Below, in pieces: positions 45,453-55,600 of a stretch of DNA of 64,000 nt (positions are counted from its first letter, which is position 1; each line of letters opens with the position of its first letter). The stretch lies in the NCBI GenBank assembly GCA_028277345.1, contig JANQGM010000040.1, forward strand, positions 62,001 to 126,000. The letters are read 5' to 3'. The translations under genes were made by a program, and so were the position numbers. A model generated the notes under the pieces. That model saw only the letters and a list, made by a program, of their open reading frames with translations, searched no databases and was not told where the DNA came from. This stretch comes from Candidatus Bipolaricaulota bacterium (GTDB taxonomy: Bacteria; Bipolaricaulota; Bipolaricaulia; UBA7950; UBA9294).

Positions 45453-46669
45453 AGCAGCGTCAGCTGTGCCTTCTCACCGCGCTCGGAAAACGGGATTTCG
45501 ACCACGCCGTAGACGCCGTCATAGCCTGGTTCGATATGAATGTCGCCGGCCCGCATCTTGGCGATCCCTTCAAGAACGCGATCCGAGGTTCCGGGAGCCA
45601 GCGCATCCAATGATCGTTCCAGCAAGATGTCGAGTTCGGCCCCATGACGCTCAAGCATGGCGTCGTACGCCGTCCCCACGGTCTTCGTGTTGACGCCCCG
45701 GCCCGTGGCTTGGGAGATGATCTCGGCCAAGGGGATGAGGCTTCGATACGGAACGCCCCCCAGTTCGGGCGCCTCTCGATCCGCCAGCGCCTCGACGCGA
45801 TGCAAGACGCCGATCGTCAGCGACTTGCCGCACACGGGGCAGATGCCGTCCGCAGCCTCCGTTTGTTTGGGCGACCACGAGATGCCGCAGCTCCGATGTC
45901 CGTCGTAGTGGTACTTGCCTTCTTGGGGGTAGAACTCAAGGGTTCCGGCATAGCCGTCCCCCGTTTTCAGCGCGCGGGCAATGCTTTCGAAGGTGAGGTT
46001 TTTCACATCGAACAACGTCGCCTCACGTGCCAGCTTGGCGGGAGAATGTGCGTCCGAACACGACAGCAAACGCAGAGAATCGAGCGCCGATACCCGGCGA
46101 TTCATGGGCGGATCGCTGGAAAGGCCCGTTTCGATGGCATAGATTCGATCGGCATAGTTGCCAAAACACGCTTCAATTGAATCGAAGCCGCTTTTCGCGC
46201 CAAAGATCGCATACCACGGCGTCCACACATGGGCCGGGATAATGAGCGTTTCCTCGGATTGAGCCCAAATGATTTCGCAGAAGTCGGCCGCCGAGAGCCC
46301 CAGCATCGGACGTCCGTCGTAATCGAGATTCCCACGACAAGCAAGCGCTTCACGGATCTTCCACGCCGCATCCAGGGAGGGGACCAGCAGAACCAAGTGC
46401 ACACGGCGACCTTTCCCATCATGCCGCCATACAAGGCTGACCTCGCCTGTGATCATGAAAGAGGCGTCCCCATGCTGGTAAATGCCCGCCGAAGATTTGC
46501 TCAATCCATCGGACAATGTTCTCAACCACTCAGGGTGAGTGCAATCTCCGGTGCCTAGAAGATCGATGCCCTTGCGCCGCGCGCCGTCAGCCAAGGCGGG
46601 AAGGTCCATCTGAGGGCTGGTCGCTTGCGAGTGGCGGCTGTGAATGTGCAGATCGGCAATAACGGTCAT
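45449..46669 (-). CDS. EndoQ-like PHP-domain endonuclease
   Basis: This 406-residue protein starts MTVIADLHIHSRHSQATSPQMDL and continues IDLLGTGDCTHPEWL, the PHP metal-site pattern of endonuclease Q. EndoQ, known from Thermococcales and a few bacteria, cuts DNA 5' of deaminated bases. A Cys cluster (HRSCGISWSPKQ, then CPVCGK) near residues 258-285 fits its zinc-binding domain, and a C-terminal globular part follows. Some bacterial homologues are annotated only as PHP proteins, so activity is inferred. Its start overlaps the lipoprotein stop by 4 bases. Confidence 0.82.
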   Translation of the reverse strand: MTVIADLHIHSRHSQATSPQMDLPALADGARRKGIDLLGTGDCTHPEWLRTLSDGLSKSSAGIYQHGDASFMITGEVSLVWRHDGKGRRVHLVLLVPSLDAAWKIREALACRGNLDYDGRPMLGLSAADFCEIIWAQSEETLIIPAHVWTPWYAIFGAKSGFDSIEACFGNYADRIYAIETGLSSDPPMNRRVSALDSLRLLSCSDAHSPAKLAREATLFDVKNLTFESIARALKTGDGYAGTLEFYPQEGKYHYDGHRSCGISWSPKQTEAADGICPVCGKSLTIGVLHRVEALADREAPELGGVPYRSLIPLAEIISQATGRGVNTKTVGTAYDAMLERHGAELDILLERSLDALAPGTSDRVLEGIAKMRAGDIHIEPGYDGVYGVVEIPFSERGEKAQLTLL

Positions 46670-47316
46670 TCGTGGGCCGCATCCTCAACGGGGTGCGCCC
46701 ACGGGGCCCAGCAGTCCGATACGAATGAATCGACCTCAAGGGACGCATGGAAGATGGCGGCCGAGTACTCGGCGGCGCGAATGGTGAAGGCCACCCTCTC
46801 GTCCGGCTCGATGTCCATGATCGTCACCAGGCCATCGCTTATCCGAACGCCATTGGCGTCGTAGAATTTCGCCTTCAGCGTGAGCGATTCCAGGCGCACA
46901 TCGGCCCGGTTGGCGACGATGCCCGTGACCTCAACCGGCCACCCCAACGTAAGTTTCCAGTTTGGATAGATCTCAACTGCCTGAGAAATAGCAACTTCCT
47001 TGGTCACGGTCCCGGAGACGCCTCGTGTGTCCATCACCGTGAGCGTAATGCGGTAGGTGCCCGCTTCACTGAACGCGTACCACGGATCCCAGCTTTCCAA
47101 TGGAGCGCCGCCGTCATCGAACTCCCAGATCATCGAATCAATCCACTGCCCGGGGACGGTCGATGAGGTTGAGGAAAATTGATAGACCAAATCGCCATTC
47201 ACGCCAACGGGACACCATGTAAAATCAGCGACGGGCCGAACGACAGGACCCACGCACCCTGCGATCACAAAGCACGTCGCCATCACGGCCAACGGTACGA
47301 CACCACGTCGGATCAT
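46666..47316 (-). CDS. Lipoprotein with a PKD-like domain
   Basis: This 216-residue lipoprotein has a signal segment ending in a lipobox (VIAGC). A PKD-like domain follows (about residues 28-112), with MIWEFDDGGAP and FSEAGTYRITLTVMDTRG. A further beta-rich domain of unknown type comes next (VEVTGIVANRADVRLESLTLKAKFYD), of the FxxAKFYD type seen in extracellular proteins. It is sandwiched between two DNA-repair genes with 4-base overlaps on both sides. No functional link is known. Confidence 0.75.
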   Translation of the reverse strand: MIRRGVVPLAVMATCFVIAGCVGPVVRPVADFTWCPVGVNGDLVYQFSSTSSTVPGQWIDSMIWEFDDGGAPLESWDPWYAFSEAGTYRITLTVMDTRGVSGTVTKEVAISQAVEIYPNWKLTLGWPVEVTGIVANRADVRLESLTLKAKFYDANGVRISDGLVTIMDIEPDERVAFTIRAAEYSAAIFHASLEVDSFVSDCWAPWAHPVEDAAHE

Positions 47317-47630
47317 AGGAACTCCTCCATCTCATCCCAGCCGAAACGCTTCAGGTCGATCCTGCCGTTTTCGTCGAACACGATGCCTTCGGCCTTCAGC
47401 CGGGTGACCTGATCGCCGCCGATGCTCGATTCTCCCTTGGCATTCACCACACGATGCCAGGGAACATCCGGTCTCGGCTGCACCCTTCCCAGAGCAGCCA
47501 TGGCATAGCCCACTTGTCGGGCGCCCTTTGGGATGCCCGATAGCGCCGCAATCTGGCCATAGGTCGCAACCCGTCCTTCTGGAATACGCGTCGTCACATC
47601 ATAGATCCTCTCGTACAAGCTGTTCGGCAT
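47313..47630 (-). CDS. atl: Alkyltransferase-like (ATL) DNA repair protein
   Basis: This 105-residue protein of the MGMT fold has Trp in place of the catalytic Cys (PWHR for PCHR, Trp58). That is the defining feature of ATL proteins such as E. coli YbaZ. ATLs bind O6-alkylguanine without repair chemistry and direct nucleotide-excision repair to it. Helix-turn-helix and Arg-finger segments (VATYGQIAALSGIPKGARQVGYAM) are intact. ATG 47630 follows GAGG with 8-base spacing; a GTG at 47639 is less likely. It is first in the operon with the lipoprotein and the EndoQ-like gene. Confidence 0.92.
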   Translation of the reverse strand: MPNSLYERIYDVTTRIPEGRVATYGQIAALSGIPKGARQVGYAMAALGRVQPRPDVPWHRVVNAKGESSIGGDQVTRLKAEGIVFDENGRIDLKRFGWDEMEEFL

Positions 47631-47754
47631 CGGAATCACCTCATCTCTTTCCCTTTGGCTTCTCGCAAGCCTACGGTGTACCCGGCGGTTTCACAAGACA
47701 GCCCCGTGATTGCAAGGTACAATCACCTCATCACTCAATCCTTTCGGAGGCATC

Positions 47755-48654
47755 ATGCTGAAGACGAACGCAGATCGTGTCGTGGAATTCTTGCTCCAAT
47801 GCAAGCCAGGCCCCCCGAGAACGCGTGCCAGTTGGGGCGTTGATCACGAGGGTGTACCGTTTCTCCTTCCCGGAATCGGTGGAATCTCACTGAACGTCGC
47901 TGTCGGCGATTCCGCGTTCGGCTGGGCGGGCGACCACGTCGAACCCAGCGTCAGCTGTACCGCCAATACGAACAAACCGTTCGAGCATCCCAACCGCTCG
48001 CTACAGCTCTATGCGTGCGCTGGGAACGTCGCCACACTCATCTCCGGTGAGGCGAAGGGAAGCACCGGCTATGCCATCGGCCATCATGGCGGCTCGGAGC
48101 ACGTCGTGGTCGAATTCCCGCGGGAGACGAAGGAGAAGATGTCGTATGACGACAAAATCCTCATCCGCGGACGTGGGCAAGGACTGAAACTCCTGGACTA
48201 TCCGGACGTATCGGTCTTCAACTTGGACCCCGAGCTGCTTCAGAAGATGAATATCCAAGCCACCGATGGCGTACTTCGCGTTCCCGTCACCGCGATGGTC
48301 CCGGCAGCCTGTATGGGCTCGGGCGTTGGCTCGACCATGCCGGGAACGGGCGACTACGACATCATGACCAGCGATCCGGAAACCGTTGAAACGTATGGCT
48401 TGGACAAGATCCGATTTGGAGACTTCGTCGCCTTGATGGATCATGACAATCGCTACGGACGCACCTATCGACAAGGTTCGATCACGATCGGGATCGTCGT
48501 TCACTCCGATTGCTTGCTCTCCGGACATGGCCCAGGTGTGACAACGTTGCTGACAGCCGGCTCCCCAATCATCGAGCCGATGCTTGATGCAACGGCGAAC
48601 ATCGCCGATATCCTCGGACATGGACAGTTCGTGGAGGCCAAGGCCGATAAGTAA
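47755..48654 (+). CDS. DUF4438 family protein
   Basis: This 299-residue protein matches, from memory of the family, DUF4438. It has [24 protein letters not shown] at the N-terminus, [31 protein letters not shown] near the end, and many conserved Gly/His positions. Function is unknown. ATG 47755 follows TTTCGGAGG; the preceding 115 bases form a divergent gap with the ATL gene. A hairpin follows the stop. Confidence 0.75.
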   Translation: MLKTNADRVVEFLLQCKPGPPRTRASWGVDHEGVPFLLPGIGGISLNVAVGDSAFGWAGDHVEPSVSCTANTNKPFEHPNRSLQLYACAGNVATLISGEAKGSTGYAIGHHGGSEHVVVEFPRETKEKMSYDDKILIRGRGQGLKLLDYPDVSVFNLDPELLQKMNIQATDGVLRVPVTAMVPAACMGSGVGSTMPGTGDYDIMTSDPETVETYGLDKIRFGDFVALMDHDNRYGRTYRQGSITIGIVVHSDCLLSGHGPGVTTLLTAGSPIIEPMLDATANIADILGHGQFVEAKADK

Positions 48655-48661
48655 GACGATC

Positions 48662-48701
48662 CGACGGCTGGAGATCCGGTGTTTCGGAATTCCAGCCGTC
48701 G
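48662..48701. terminator. Convergent hairpin, probable bidirectional terminator
   Basis: CGACGGCTGGA and TCCAGCCGTCG form an 11-bp perfect stem, and the loop itself can extend it (ATCCG/CGGAA-type pairs). It lies between the tail-to-tail DUF4438 and PAS/HD-GYP genes. The U-tracts are poor on both sides, so efficiency is uncertain. Confidence 0.7.
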
Positions 48702-48709
48702 CCTTCTCA

Positions 48710-50590
48710 TCATTTAGACTGCAAACGCATAGTCCCCGCTTCGAACAAGGTCAAGCAGGCCGTCGCGACGTCCGCATCATAAAGCGTCCCCCGTCCACGC
48801 CGAATGACATCGAGTCCCACTTCAAGCCCCAATGCAGCTCGATAGGGGCGGTGAGCGGCCATCGCTTCCACCGTGTCCGCGACAGCCAGAATCTGGGCGA
48901 CTTTCAAGATCGCCTCACCGCGAAGTCCGTTGGGATAGCCGCTGCCATCCAGTTTTTCGTGATGCTGTAGCACGATTTCCGCAATCGGCCAAGGAAACGG
49001 GATTCCACGAAGAATGCGATACGCATTCTCCGAATGTCCCTTGATCATTTCCCACTCCACATCACTGAGCTTCGTCGGCTTGGCCAAGATTTCCGCAGGA
49101 ATGCTGATCTTTCCAATATCATGAAGCAGACCGGCGACCCGTGCGGCATGAACATCGTTGCGCGATAGCTCAAGCTTCTTGGCAATCGCCGCCGACAAGC
49201 TGGCCACGTTTTCCTGATGCCCCGCCGTGTACGGGTCGCGCGCTTCAACTGTCTGTGCAAAGGCGGCGATCGTACCCTCCAGAATCTCTCCCAAGCGGCG
49301 TTTGCTCGCTCGAAGCTGTTGGGTTCTCGATATGACGCGCTCTTCCAACTCCTGCTGGGTTTGCCGTAGCTTCGCTTCAATGCGCTTCTGTTCGGTGATA
49401 TCCATCGATGTGCCGACCGTTCCGATAACCTCGCTATCGACGATGACAGGCGCAACCGTGGTCATGAATGTTCTCGTCTCATCCGGCATGGGAATCTCGT
49501 AGACGCGGTGGATCGATTCGCCATTGAGAACCATTCGATGCTCCTCGCGCCACTGCTGCTTGAGCGCTTCGGGAGCACCCGTCGCCTCCACGCTCTCTCC
49601 GATTACATCGCCGACAACGGAACGGCTCAATGCGCTTTGCATCGTATACCGCATCTGCACATCCATCGCGAAGAAGTCAACCGGCATGTTGTGCATGAGC
49701 GTTCGTAGATAGGCTTCGTTCTCTCGAAGCGTTTGTTCGGCCGCCTTCCGCTCGGTGACATCCATCGCCGTTCCGATGGTGCCAACCACCTTTCCATCAA
49801 CGAGAATCGGTGATATTCGAGCCACGAAATCGCGATCGTGCCCATCCACTGGGAAGACGTACTCTTGTTCGACGATTTCCCCCTGCATCACCCGTTCATT
49901 GTCCGACAGCCACGCATCAAGAAGCTCCTTCGAAATCGGAAGATCGGTGATCCTTGTTCCTCTTCGATCACCGATCGAACGTCGGCTTCGCCCATTTTGA
50001 ATCGTATAGCGAAAATCGGCGTCCGTGGCCCAAAGCTCCGCGGGGACGTTCTCGATGGCGGCATGCAATTCGGCGGTTCTATCCTGGACGCGTCTCTCAA
50101 GATCCTCATGCAGTTGGCGAAGCTCCTGCTCCGCCGTTTTTGTTGCGGTAATATCGCGAAACATGACCCAGTACTCGGCGACAGTATCTCCGCTCGGCAC
50201 GCGACTTGCTTCGTTGAAAAACCAGACATCACGACCATCTCGGAGACGCTCGCGAGTTTCGGTTCCGTCTTCGCGATAGCCGTTCTCGATCCAATGACGA
50301 ACCGTGTCTCGGGCTGCTGGGTTGTTCTTCCCCCATACCTCGGAAAGGGGAGCGCCCACAAGATCATCAAGATGCATGTGGAGCAATCGGCCGGCTGCGG
50401 GGTTGGCTGCGACAATCTCTGTGTGGCTCAATACCCACGCGATCTGCTCATCGATCGGCAAGTGCGTTGGGAGAGGAGGGTCGATTCGGTAATGGAGGAT
50501 CCCCGAAGTCATAGCACTGAACCAAGGCTCCCATCCAGACTGGTTAATCCGGTTTCGTTCCCGATCCTGAGCTTGGCAGCGTGGTCCCAT
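48710..50590 (-). CDS. PAS-domain HD-GYP phosphodiesterase
   Basis: This 626-residue cytoplasmic protein contains three PAS domains (about 45-150, 170-290, 300-415), a coiled coil and an HD-GYP domain. The metal site HDIGKISIP (about 490) and HHEKLDGSGYPNGL (about 541) indicate a cyclic-di-GMP phosphodiesterase. The third PAS contains YTMQSALSRSVVGDVIG, nearly the same pattern as one PAS of the giant kinase. No membrane span or GGDEF domain is present. GGAGGTGCCGC precedes ATG 50590. Confidence 0.92.
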   Translation of the reverse strand: MGPRCQAQDRERNRINQSGWEPWFSAMTSGILHYRIDPPLPTHLPIDEQIAWVLSHTEIVAANPAAGRLLHMHLDDLVGAPLSEVWGKNNPAARDTVRHWIENGYREDGTETRERLRDGRDVWFFNEASRVPSGDTVAEYWVMFRDITATKTAEQELRQLHEDLERRVQDRTAELHAAIENVPAELWATDADFRYTIQNGRSRRSIGDRRGTRITDLPISKELLDAWLSDNERVMQGEIVEQEYVFPVDGHDRDFVARISPILVDGKVVGTIGTAMDVTERKAAEQTLRENEAYLRTLMHNMPVDFFAMDVQMRYTMQSALSRSVVGDVIGESVEATGAPEALKQQWREEHRMVLNGESIHRVYEIPMPDETRTFMTTVAPVIVDSEVIGTVGTSMDITEQKRIEAKLRQTQQELEERVISRTQQLRASKRRLGEILEGTIAAFAQTVEARDPYTAGHQENVASLSAAIAKKLELSRNDVHAARVAGLLHDIGKISIPAEILAKPTKLSDVEWEMIKGHSENAYRILRGIPFPWPIAEIVLQHHEKLDGSGYPNGLRGEAILKVAQILAVADTVEAMAAHRPYRAALGLEVGLDVIRRGRGTLYDADVATACLTLFEAGTMRLQSK

Positions 50591-50710
50591 GCGGCACCTC
50601 CACCCGCAGTTTAGTGCTGAATCTAGGAGAACGATGAGCCATCTGTGGGATATTGATGAGACGGTTGCCCAGGCCAGAAGGCGTGGAACACTGCAATCAC
50701 ACGCGGCTGG

Positions 50711-51169
50711 TCAAATCTTGAACCACCCTCGAAAAACCGTGGTAAGCGAAGACAGGTCCTGGGAAGACAGTTGGTTTCCGAAAGGAGCCATCCGGATTGA
50801 GATCGTCTGTCCGTTTCCCCAGGGCCACCAGGCGCAACACAGAAAGGCCGGTTTTTCCGGGTCGGAAAGCAGGAGCAATTGCCCGGACATCAGTCCGCCC
50901 AACTGCTGCGCGACCGCACGAACGACTTCCGGCGCTTCCGGAAGTGTGTTGGAACTCCAGCGGCACACCAAGTACCGCTCAAGAATCTCCAACACCTCAT
51001 CCTTGCGCTCAATGGAACACTCGGCGAGCGCAGTCTGAAAACGAGGATCCCATTTCCATTGAAGAAGCGGACGTAGTTTCTTGGCAACATCGATGATTTC
51101 ACTTTCGAGCATCGTCCGAATCTCACTTCCCATTCTCTCTCCAATCTCCGAGCCGTCTGGAGATGCCAT
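50711..51169 (-). CDS. Hypothetical protein in signalling cluster
   Basis: This frame of up to 152 residues is not recognised. Its first half is helical and charged (LESEIIDVAKKLRPLLQWKWD, ERKDEVLEILERYLV). The second is beta-like (SGQLLLLSDPEKPAFLCCAWWPWGNGQTISIRM). Starts at 51169, 51133 (MGSEIRTM) and 51112 (MLESEI) are possible; none has a strong ribosome site. Position between two HD-GYP genes suggests a small signalling or sensor module, but this is only context. Confidence 0.55.
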   Translation of the reverse strand: MASPDGSEIGERMGSEIRTMLESEIIDVAKKLRPLLQWKWDPRFQTALAECSIERKDEVLEILERYLVCRWSSNTLPEAPEVVRAVAQQLGGLMSGQLLLLSDPEKPAFLCCAWWPWGNGQTISIRMAPFGNQLSSQDLSSLTTVFRGWFKI

Positions 51170-51205
51170 GAACTCTGGACAGCCTTGATTTTCGTTCCAA
51201 CTAGA

Positions 51206-52285
51206 TTAATCGGAGTATTCACTCCTTTTCAAGAGGATTGCGTCCAATTGGCGCAGAAAGGCATCAACAACATCCGAATCGAAATGGCTTCCTCGACCCT
51301 CCTCAATGATTTCCAGTGACTTCTCCACGCTAAAGGGCTCTTTGTAAGGACGCCGGCTGGTCAATGCGTCAAAGACATCGGCGATCGCTGAGATCCTCCC
51401 TTCGATCGGAATGGCGTCGCCCGCCAATCCATGGGGATATCCGGAGCCGTCCCACTTCTCGTGATGCGACAGGGCAATGATTTCCCCGGTCCGCAGAAGT
51501 TCGGAGTTGGAGTCTGAGAGAATCCGTCCGCCGATGGTGGTATGGGTTTTCATGATTTCCCACTCCGCGCTATCCAGCTTGCCCGGCTTGAGGAGGATTT
51601 TGTCCGGAATCCCCAGCTTCCCGACATCATGCATCGGGCTGGCATAGAGGATGAGCTCGCAGTGCCCTGGAGGAAGTTCCAACTCACAGGCAACGAGGCG
51701 TGCGAAGTGGCTCATTCGATGAATATGATTGGCCGTATCTTCGTCCTTGTACTCAGCCGCCACGGCCAGCCGCTGGATGGTCTCAACGTGCGCCGCGTGG
51801 GCGTTTCGTTGCGCCTGAGACATGGCCTGCAGGGCTTCGCGCAGGGAGGCCGTCCTGCGCTCCACCGTCTCTTCGAGCTCCGCACGGTGCCGCTTGAGCG
51901 CCTTCTGCGCCTGTTGCATCTTCAGCAACGCCTTGACACGCACTTCGATTTCCAACCGATCGACCGGCTTGGCAACGAAGTCATTGGCTCCCGCTTCGAC
52001 CGCTCGAAGTCGCTGTTCCTTCCCAGACAAGCTGGTCACCATGCAGACGGGAAGATCCGACACCTTCTCATGGGCGCGGATTTGTCGCACCACCTCGAAC
52101 CCATCCATCCCCGGCATCATGAGATCGCAAAGCACGAGGTCGATATCCAACCCGAGCTTCGCCACGGCCTCGAACCCATCCTCGGCGAGCTCCACACGAT
52201 AGCCAAGTCCCGTGAGGATGGCTTCCATCAACTCGCGATTCACCCTTTCGTCATCGACAACCAGGATTCTCTCCGGAGTATTCAA
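51206..52285 (-). CDS. Response regulator with HD-GYP output domain (RpfG type)
   Basis: This 359-residue protein has a receiver domain (DDER acidic pocket, phospho-acceptor Asp54 in LVLCDLMMPG, Lys in FVAKPVD), a coiled-coil linker and an HD-GYP domain. HDVGKLGIP and HHEKWDGSGYPHGL give intact catalytic motifs for cyclic-di-GMP hydrolysis. Start is TTG 52285 with AAAGGGGAGCGG upstream. It follows the stand-alone receiver by 12 bases and is co-transcribed with the giant kinase. Confidence 0.93.
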   Translation of the reverse strand: MNTPERILVVDDERVNRELMEAILTGLGYRVELAEDGFEAVAKLGLDIDLVLCDLMMPGMDGFEVVRQIRAHEKVSDLPVCMVTSLSGKEQRLRAVEAGANDFVAKPVDRLEIEVRVKALLKMQQAQKALKRHRAELEETVERRTASLREALQAMSQAQRNAHAAHVETIQRLAVAAEYKDEDTANHIHRMSHFARLVACELELPPGHCELILYASPMHDVGKLGIPDKILLKPGKLDSAEWEIMKTHTTIGGRILSDSNSELLRTGEIIALSHHEKWDGSGYPHGLAGDAIPIEGRISAIADVFDALTSRRPYKEPFSVEKSLEIIEEGRGSHFDSDVVDAFLRQLDAILLKRSEYSD

Positions 52286-52297
52286 CCGCTCCCCTTT

Positions 52298-52660
52298 CTA
52301 TTTGATCGCGCGCTTCACTTGCTCCACGAACCCCCGTGTATCGATGGGTTTTGTGATGAAAACATCGGCCCCCGCGGCCATGGCCTGCTCGCGATCTTCT
52401 GTCATCGCATGCGAGGTTGTCACGAGGATGGGAATGTGGCGTGTCTCTCCCCCCACCCTCAGCCGACGTACCGCTTCCAACCCATCCATTCCCGGCAGAC
52501 CGATATCCATCACGATCACATCGGGCGACGCAGTCTGAGCCAATTCCAGGCCCTCCTCAGCCGTGAACGCCTGAAGCACCTCGAACCCGGCGACGTCCAG
52601 GAGATCGGTCGCAAGTTGCATGTTCATCCGATTGTCCTCGATAATGAGCGCCGTAGGCAC
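52298..52660 (-). CDS. Stand-alone response regulator receiver
   Basis: This 120-residue CheY-like protein (DivK/PleD-receiver type) has acidic pocket IIEDN, phospho-acceptor Asp52 in VIVMDIGLPGMDG, Thr in VTTSHAM and Lys in FITKPID. GTG 52660 follows AAGGAGGATCTT, a very strong site located at the end of the kinase gene. The longer frame from 52771 overlaps the kinase and is rejected. It is a likely phosphorelay partner of the kinase. Confidence 0.93.
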   Translation of the reverse strand: MPTALIIEDNRMNMQLATDLLDVAGFEVLQAFTAEEGLELAQTASPDVIVMDIGLPGMDGLEAVRRLRVGGETRHIPILVTTSHAMTEDREQAMAAGADVFITKPIDTRGFVEQVKRAIK

Positions 52661-52670
52661 AAGATCCTCC

Positions 52671-55600
52671 TTAGGACATCGAAGCACCGAGCGGTAACCG
52701 GACCGCGAACGTACTCCCCTTGTCCTCGCCCTCGGAAACCACCTCGATGCGCCCGCCATGGAGCTCCACAAGCCGCTTGGTCAACGCCAATCCCAGCCCG
52801 GTTCCTTGGTGAGATCGAGCATAACTGGAGTCCAACTGCTCGAACTCTTCGAAGACAAGATTCACTTCCTCCGGTCGAATGCCGATGCCCGTATCGGTGA
52901 CGCGGATGACCACGTCGTCTCCGTCCACATCCGCTTCGATGTTGACGGTTCCCCCATCTGGCGTGAACTTGACGGCATTGGAAAGGAGATTGAACAGAAT
53001 TTGCTTCAGTTTCCGCTCATCCGCCCGAACCATTAGATCGTTCGCTTGCGGTGAGACCTGCGTTTGGAGCTTGATGTTGTGCCGCATCGCCTTCTCCTGC
53101 ACGAAGATGAGGCTTTCGAAGATCCAACGGGAGACATTGACATCCTCCAACTCAAGCGACATCTTGCCCGCTTCGATCTTGGACAGATCAAGGATGTCAT
53201 TGATCAGATCGAGCAAGTGTCGGCCGGATGCAAGGATATTTCCGATGTATTGCGCCTGCTTTTCATTCAGATCACCGAAGGTCTCGTCTTCCAGAATTTC
53301 CGAGAACCCGATGACAGCGTTGAGCGGTGTGCGCAATTCGTGGCTCATGTTGGCCAGAAATTCCGATTTGGCTTGGCTGGCCGCTTGGGCATCACGCGTT
53401 GCCTGCTCCAATTCCCAATCCGCATATTTGCGTGTCGTAATGTCCTCTTTCACGGCCACGAAGTGCGTGATGCTTCCGTTTTCATCGCGGATCGGAGAGA
53501 TCGAGGCCAACTCCCAGAAGAGTTCACCCGATTTCTTTTGATTGCACAGCTCGCCTCTCCATTCCTGGCCGGACAGAATGGTGTTCCACAAATCGCGGTA
53601 GAAAGACGATGCATGATCTCCCGCCTTTAAGATACGGGGATTGCGGCCGAGCACTTCGTCTTCCGCGTAGCCGGTGAGACGACAGAATTTGGGATTGACG
53701 TATTCGATATTGCCGTTGATATCCGTAATGACGACCGACACCGGACTGTCTTCGATCGCTTGAGACAGCTTGCGCAACCGAGCTTCTGCCGCCTTTTGCT
53801 CCGTCAAATCGGCAATGAGATCGGCGATGTAGGCCGGACGGCCGTTCTCGTCACTGATGAGGAACAGATTTTCCTTCGTTGTTCGAGCCGTGCCGTCCCG
53901 TGCCATCAATCGAAGCTCGCCTTGCCATCGGCCTTCCGACATCAGCGTAGGGAGTACCGTTGAACGAAAAACCTGCTGGGATCGTTCGTCGTAGTACTCT
54001 CTCCAGTCCTTTCCGATCACAGCCTCGACATTCGGTTCACCGATAAAGGAGAGCAAGGTGGGGTTGATGTACTCGATGACGCCGTCCAGGGTCGAAATTC
54101 CGATACCGAGACCGGAGGCATCCGCCATCATGCGGAACCGGCGGGCGTCTTTCGCCGCACGTTCCGCGATCGCCTTCGCCTCCGCCAACTCCATCTCCGC
54201 ATGCTTTCGATCGGTGATGTCCATCGAGTTGGCGATCGACGCGATAATCTCGTTACCGACGCGAACCGGAGCCAGCTGTGTCAGATAGGTTCGGCGCTTT
54301 CCCTCAGCCGTTTGCAGCTCACTCTCTACACGGAAGCTCTCGCCGGACAAGGCACGCCGATGCTGCTCCTTCCACTCTTCTCTCTGTGCCTCGGGAACAT
54401 CCACCTCGTCGATCGTCCGGCCCACGACCTCTCCCATGGCTGCCCGGCTCGACGGGCTCTGCATGGTGTACCGATATTGGCGATCGACGGAGAAAAAGTC
54501 GATGGGCATGTTGTCGATAATGGTTTGGAGAAAGGCTTCTCGTTCTCGAATTGCTGCATCCGCTTCTCTGCGCTTTGTGATGTCGATATCCAACCCTACT
54601 GTCGAAATCGGGGTCCCCTGAGAATCTCGGAGGATACGCGCCCGCGACTCGATGAACCGTATCTCGCCATTCGGGCGCACGATCCGGTATTCGTAACCTA
54701 ACGAATCCGTGTTGGATTCCATGGCCGTTCGTGCGACAGCCTCGATCCGAGCCAGATCTTCGGGATGAATCATTTGTTTCCACGACGCGTACGTGCCGTC
54801 GAATTCACCCTCCTTGAGCCCAACGATTTTATACCAGCGCTGGTCGTGTTCTACCGTGTTCGTCAAGATGTCGTAGCGGAAGGACGCGGCGTTGGCCGCC
54901 TCAACAGCCGTTTGTAGTGCAACTGTACGCTCATCAACGAGCTCCGCAAGATGCGCGCGATGACGTTCCAGTTCCATCTCAACGTGTTTCTGATCGGTGA
55001 TGTCAGCGACAGTTCCCAAGCATTGGAGTGGTCTTCCATCCTCCGAGAAATCGATCCGAGCACGCTCACGAACCCACTTGATGTCCCTGCCCGCCAGGAT
55101 TCGGTGTTCGATATCGTAGGGCAGCCCCTCCAATGCCTGCGACCACGCCGCCTGAACGATCTCCCGATCGTCTGATGGGAGCCTCTCCAAGAATGCATCA
55201 TAGGTCGGTTGATAGGTTGTCCGGTCCACCTCGAAGATGCGGTAAACCTCGTCCGACCAACGCAGTTCCGAACGCTCGAAATCGAAATTCCAGTGCCCGA
55301 GGTGAGCGATTGCTTGGGCTTCCATGAGCCGTTCTTCCGATTCTCGAAGCGCGAGCTCCGCTTCGACCTGTTCGGTGACGTCGCGTACCGCCACCATAAC
55401 CACGAGCCGGTTTGAGACTTCGGTGGAACTGAGGCTGATTTCCACCCGGAACTCGGTCTTGTCTTTTCTCACCGCCCAGAGCTCGGGGCCCTCTCCCATC
55501 TGTCTCGGAAACGGCTCCCGCCGGTAAGCCTCGCACAGCGATGGATGGCGAGAAAACCTCTCCGGAATCAATACCTCAATTTCTCGTCCATTCAACTCAT

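Noticed and set aside
51542-52900. Plus-strand open frame of 452 codons
   Set aside because: It crosses three well-supported minus-strand signalling genes and shows no protein family.
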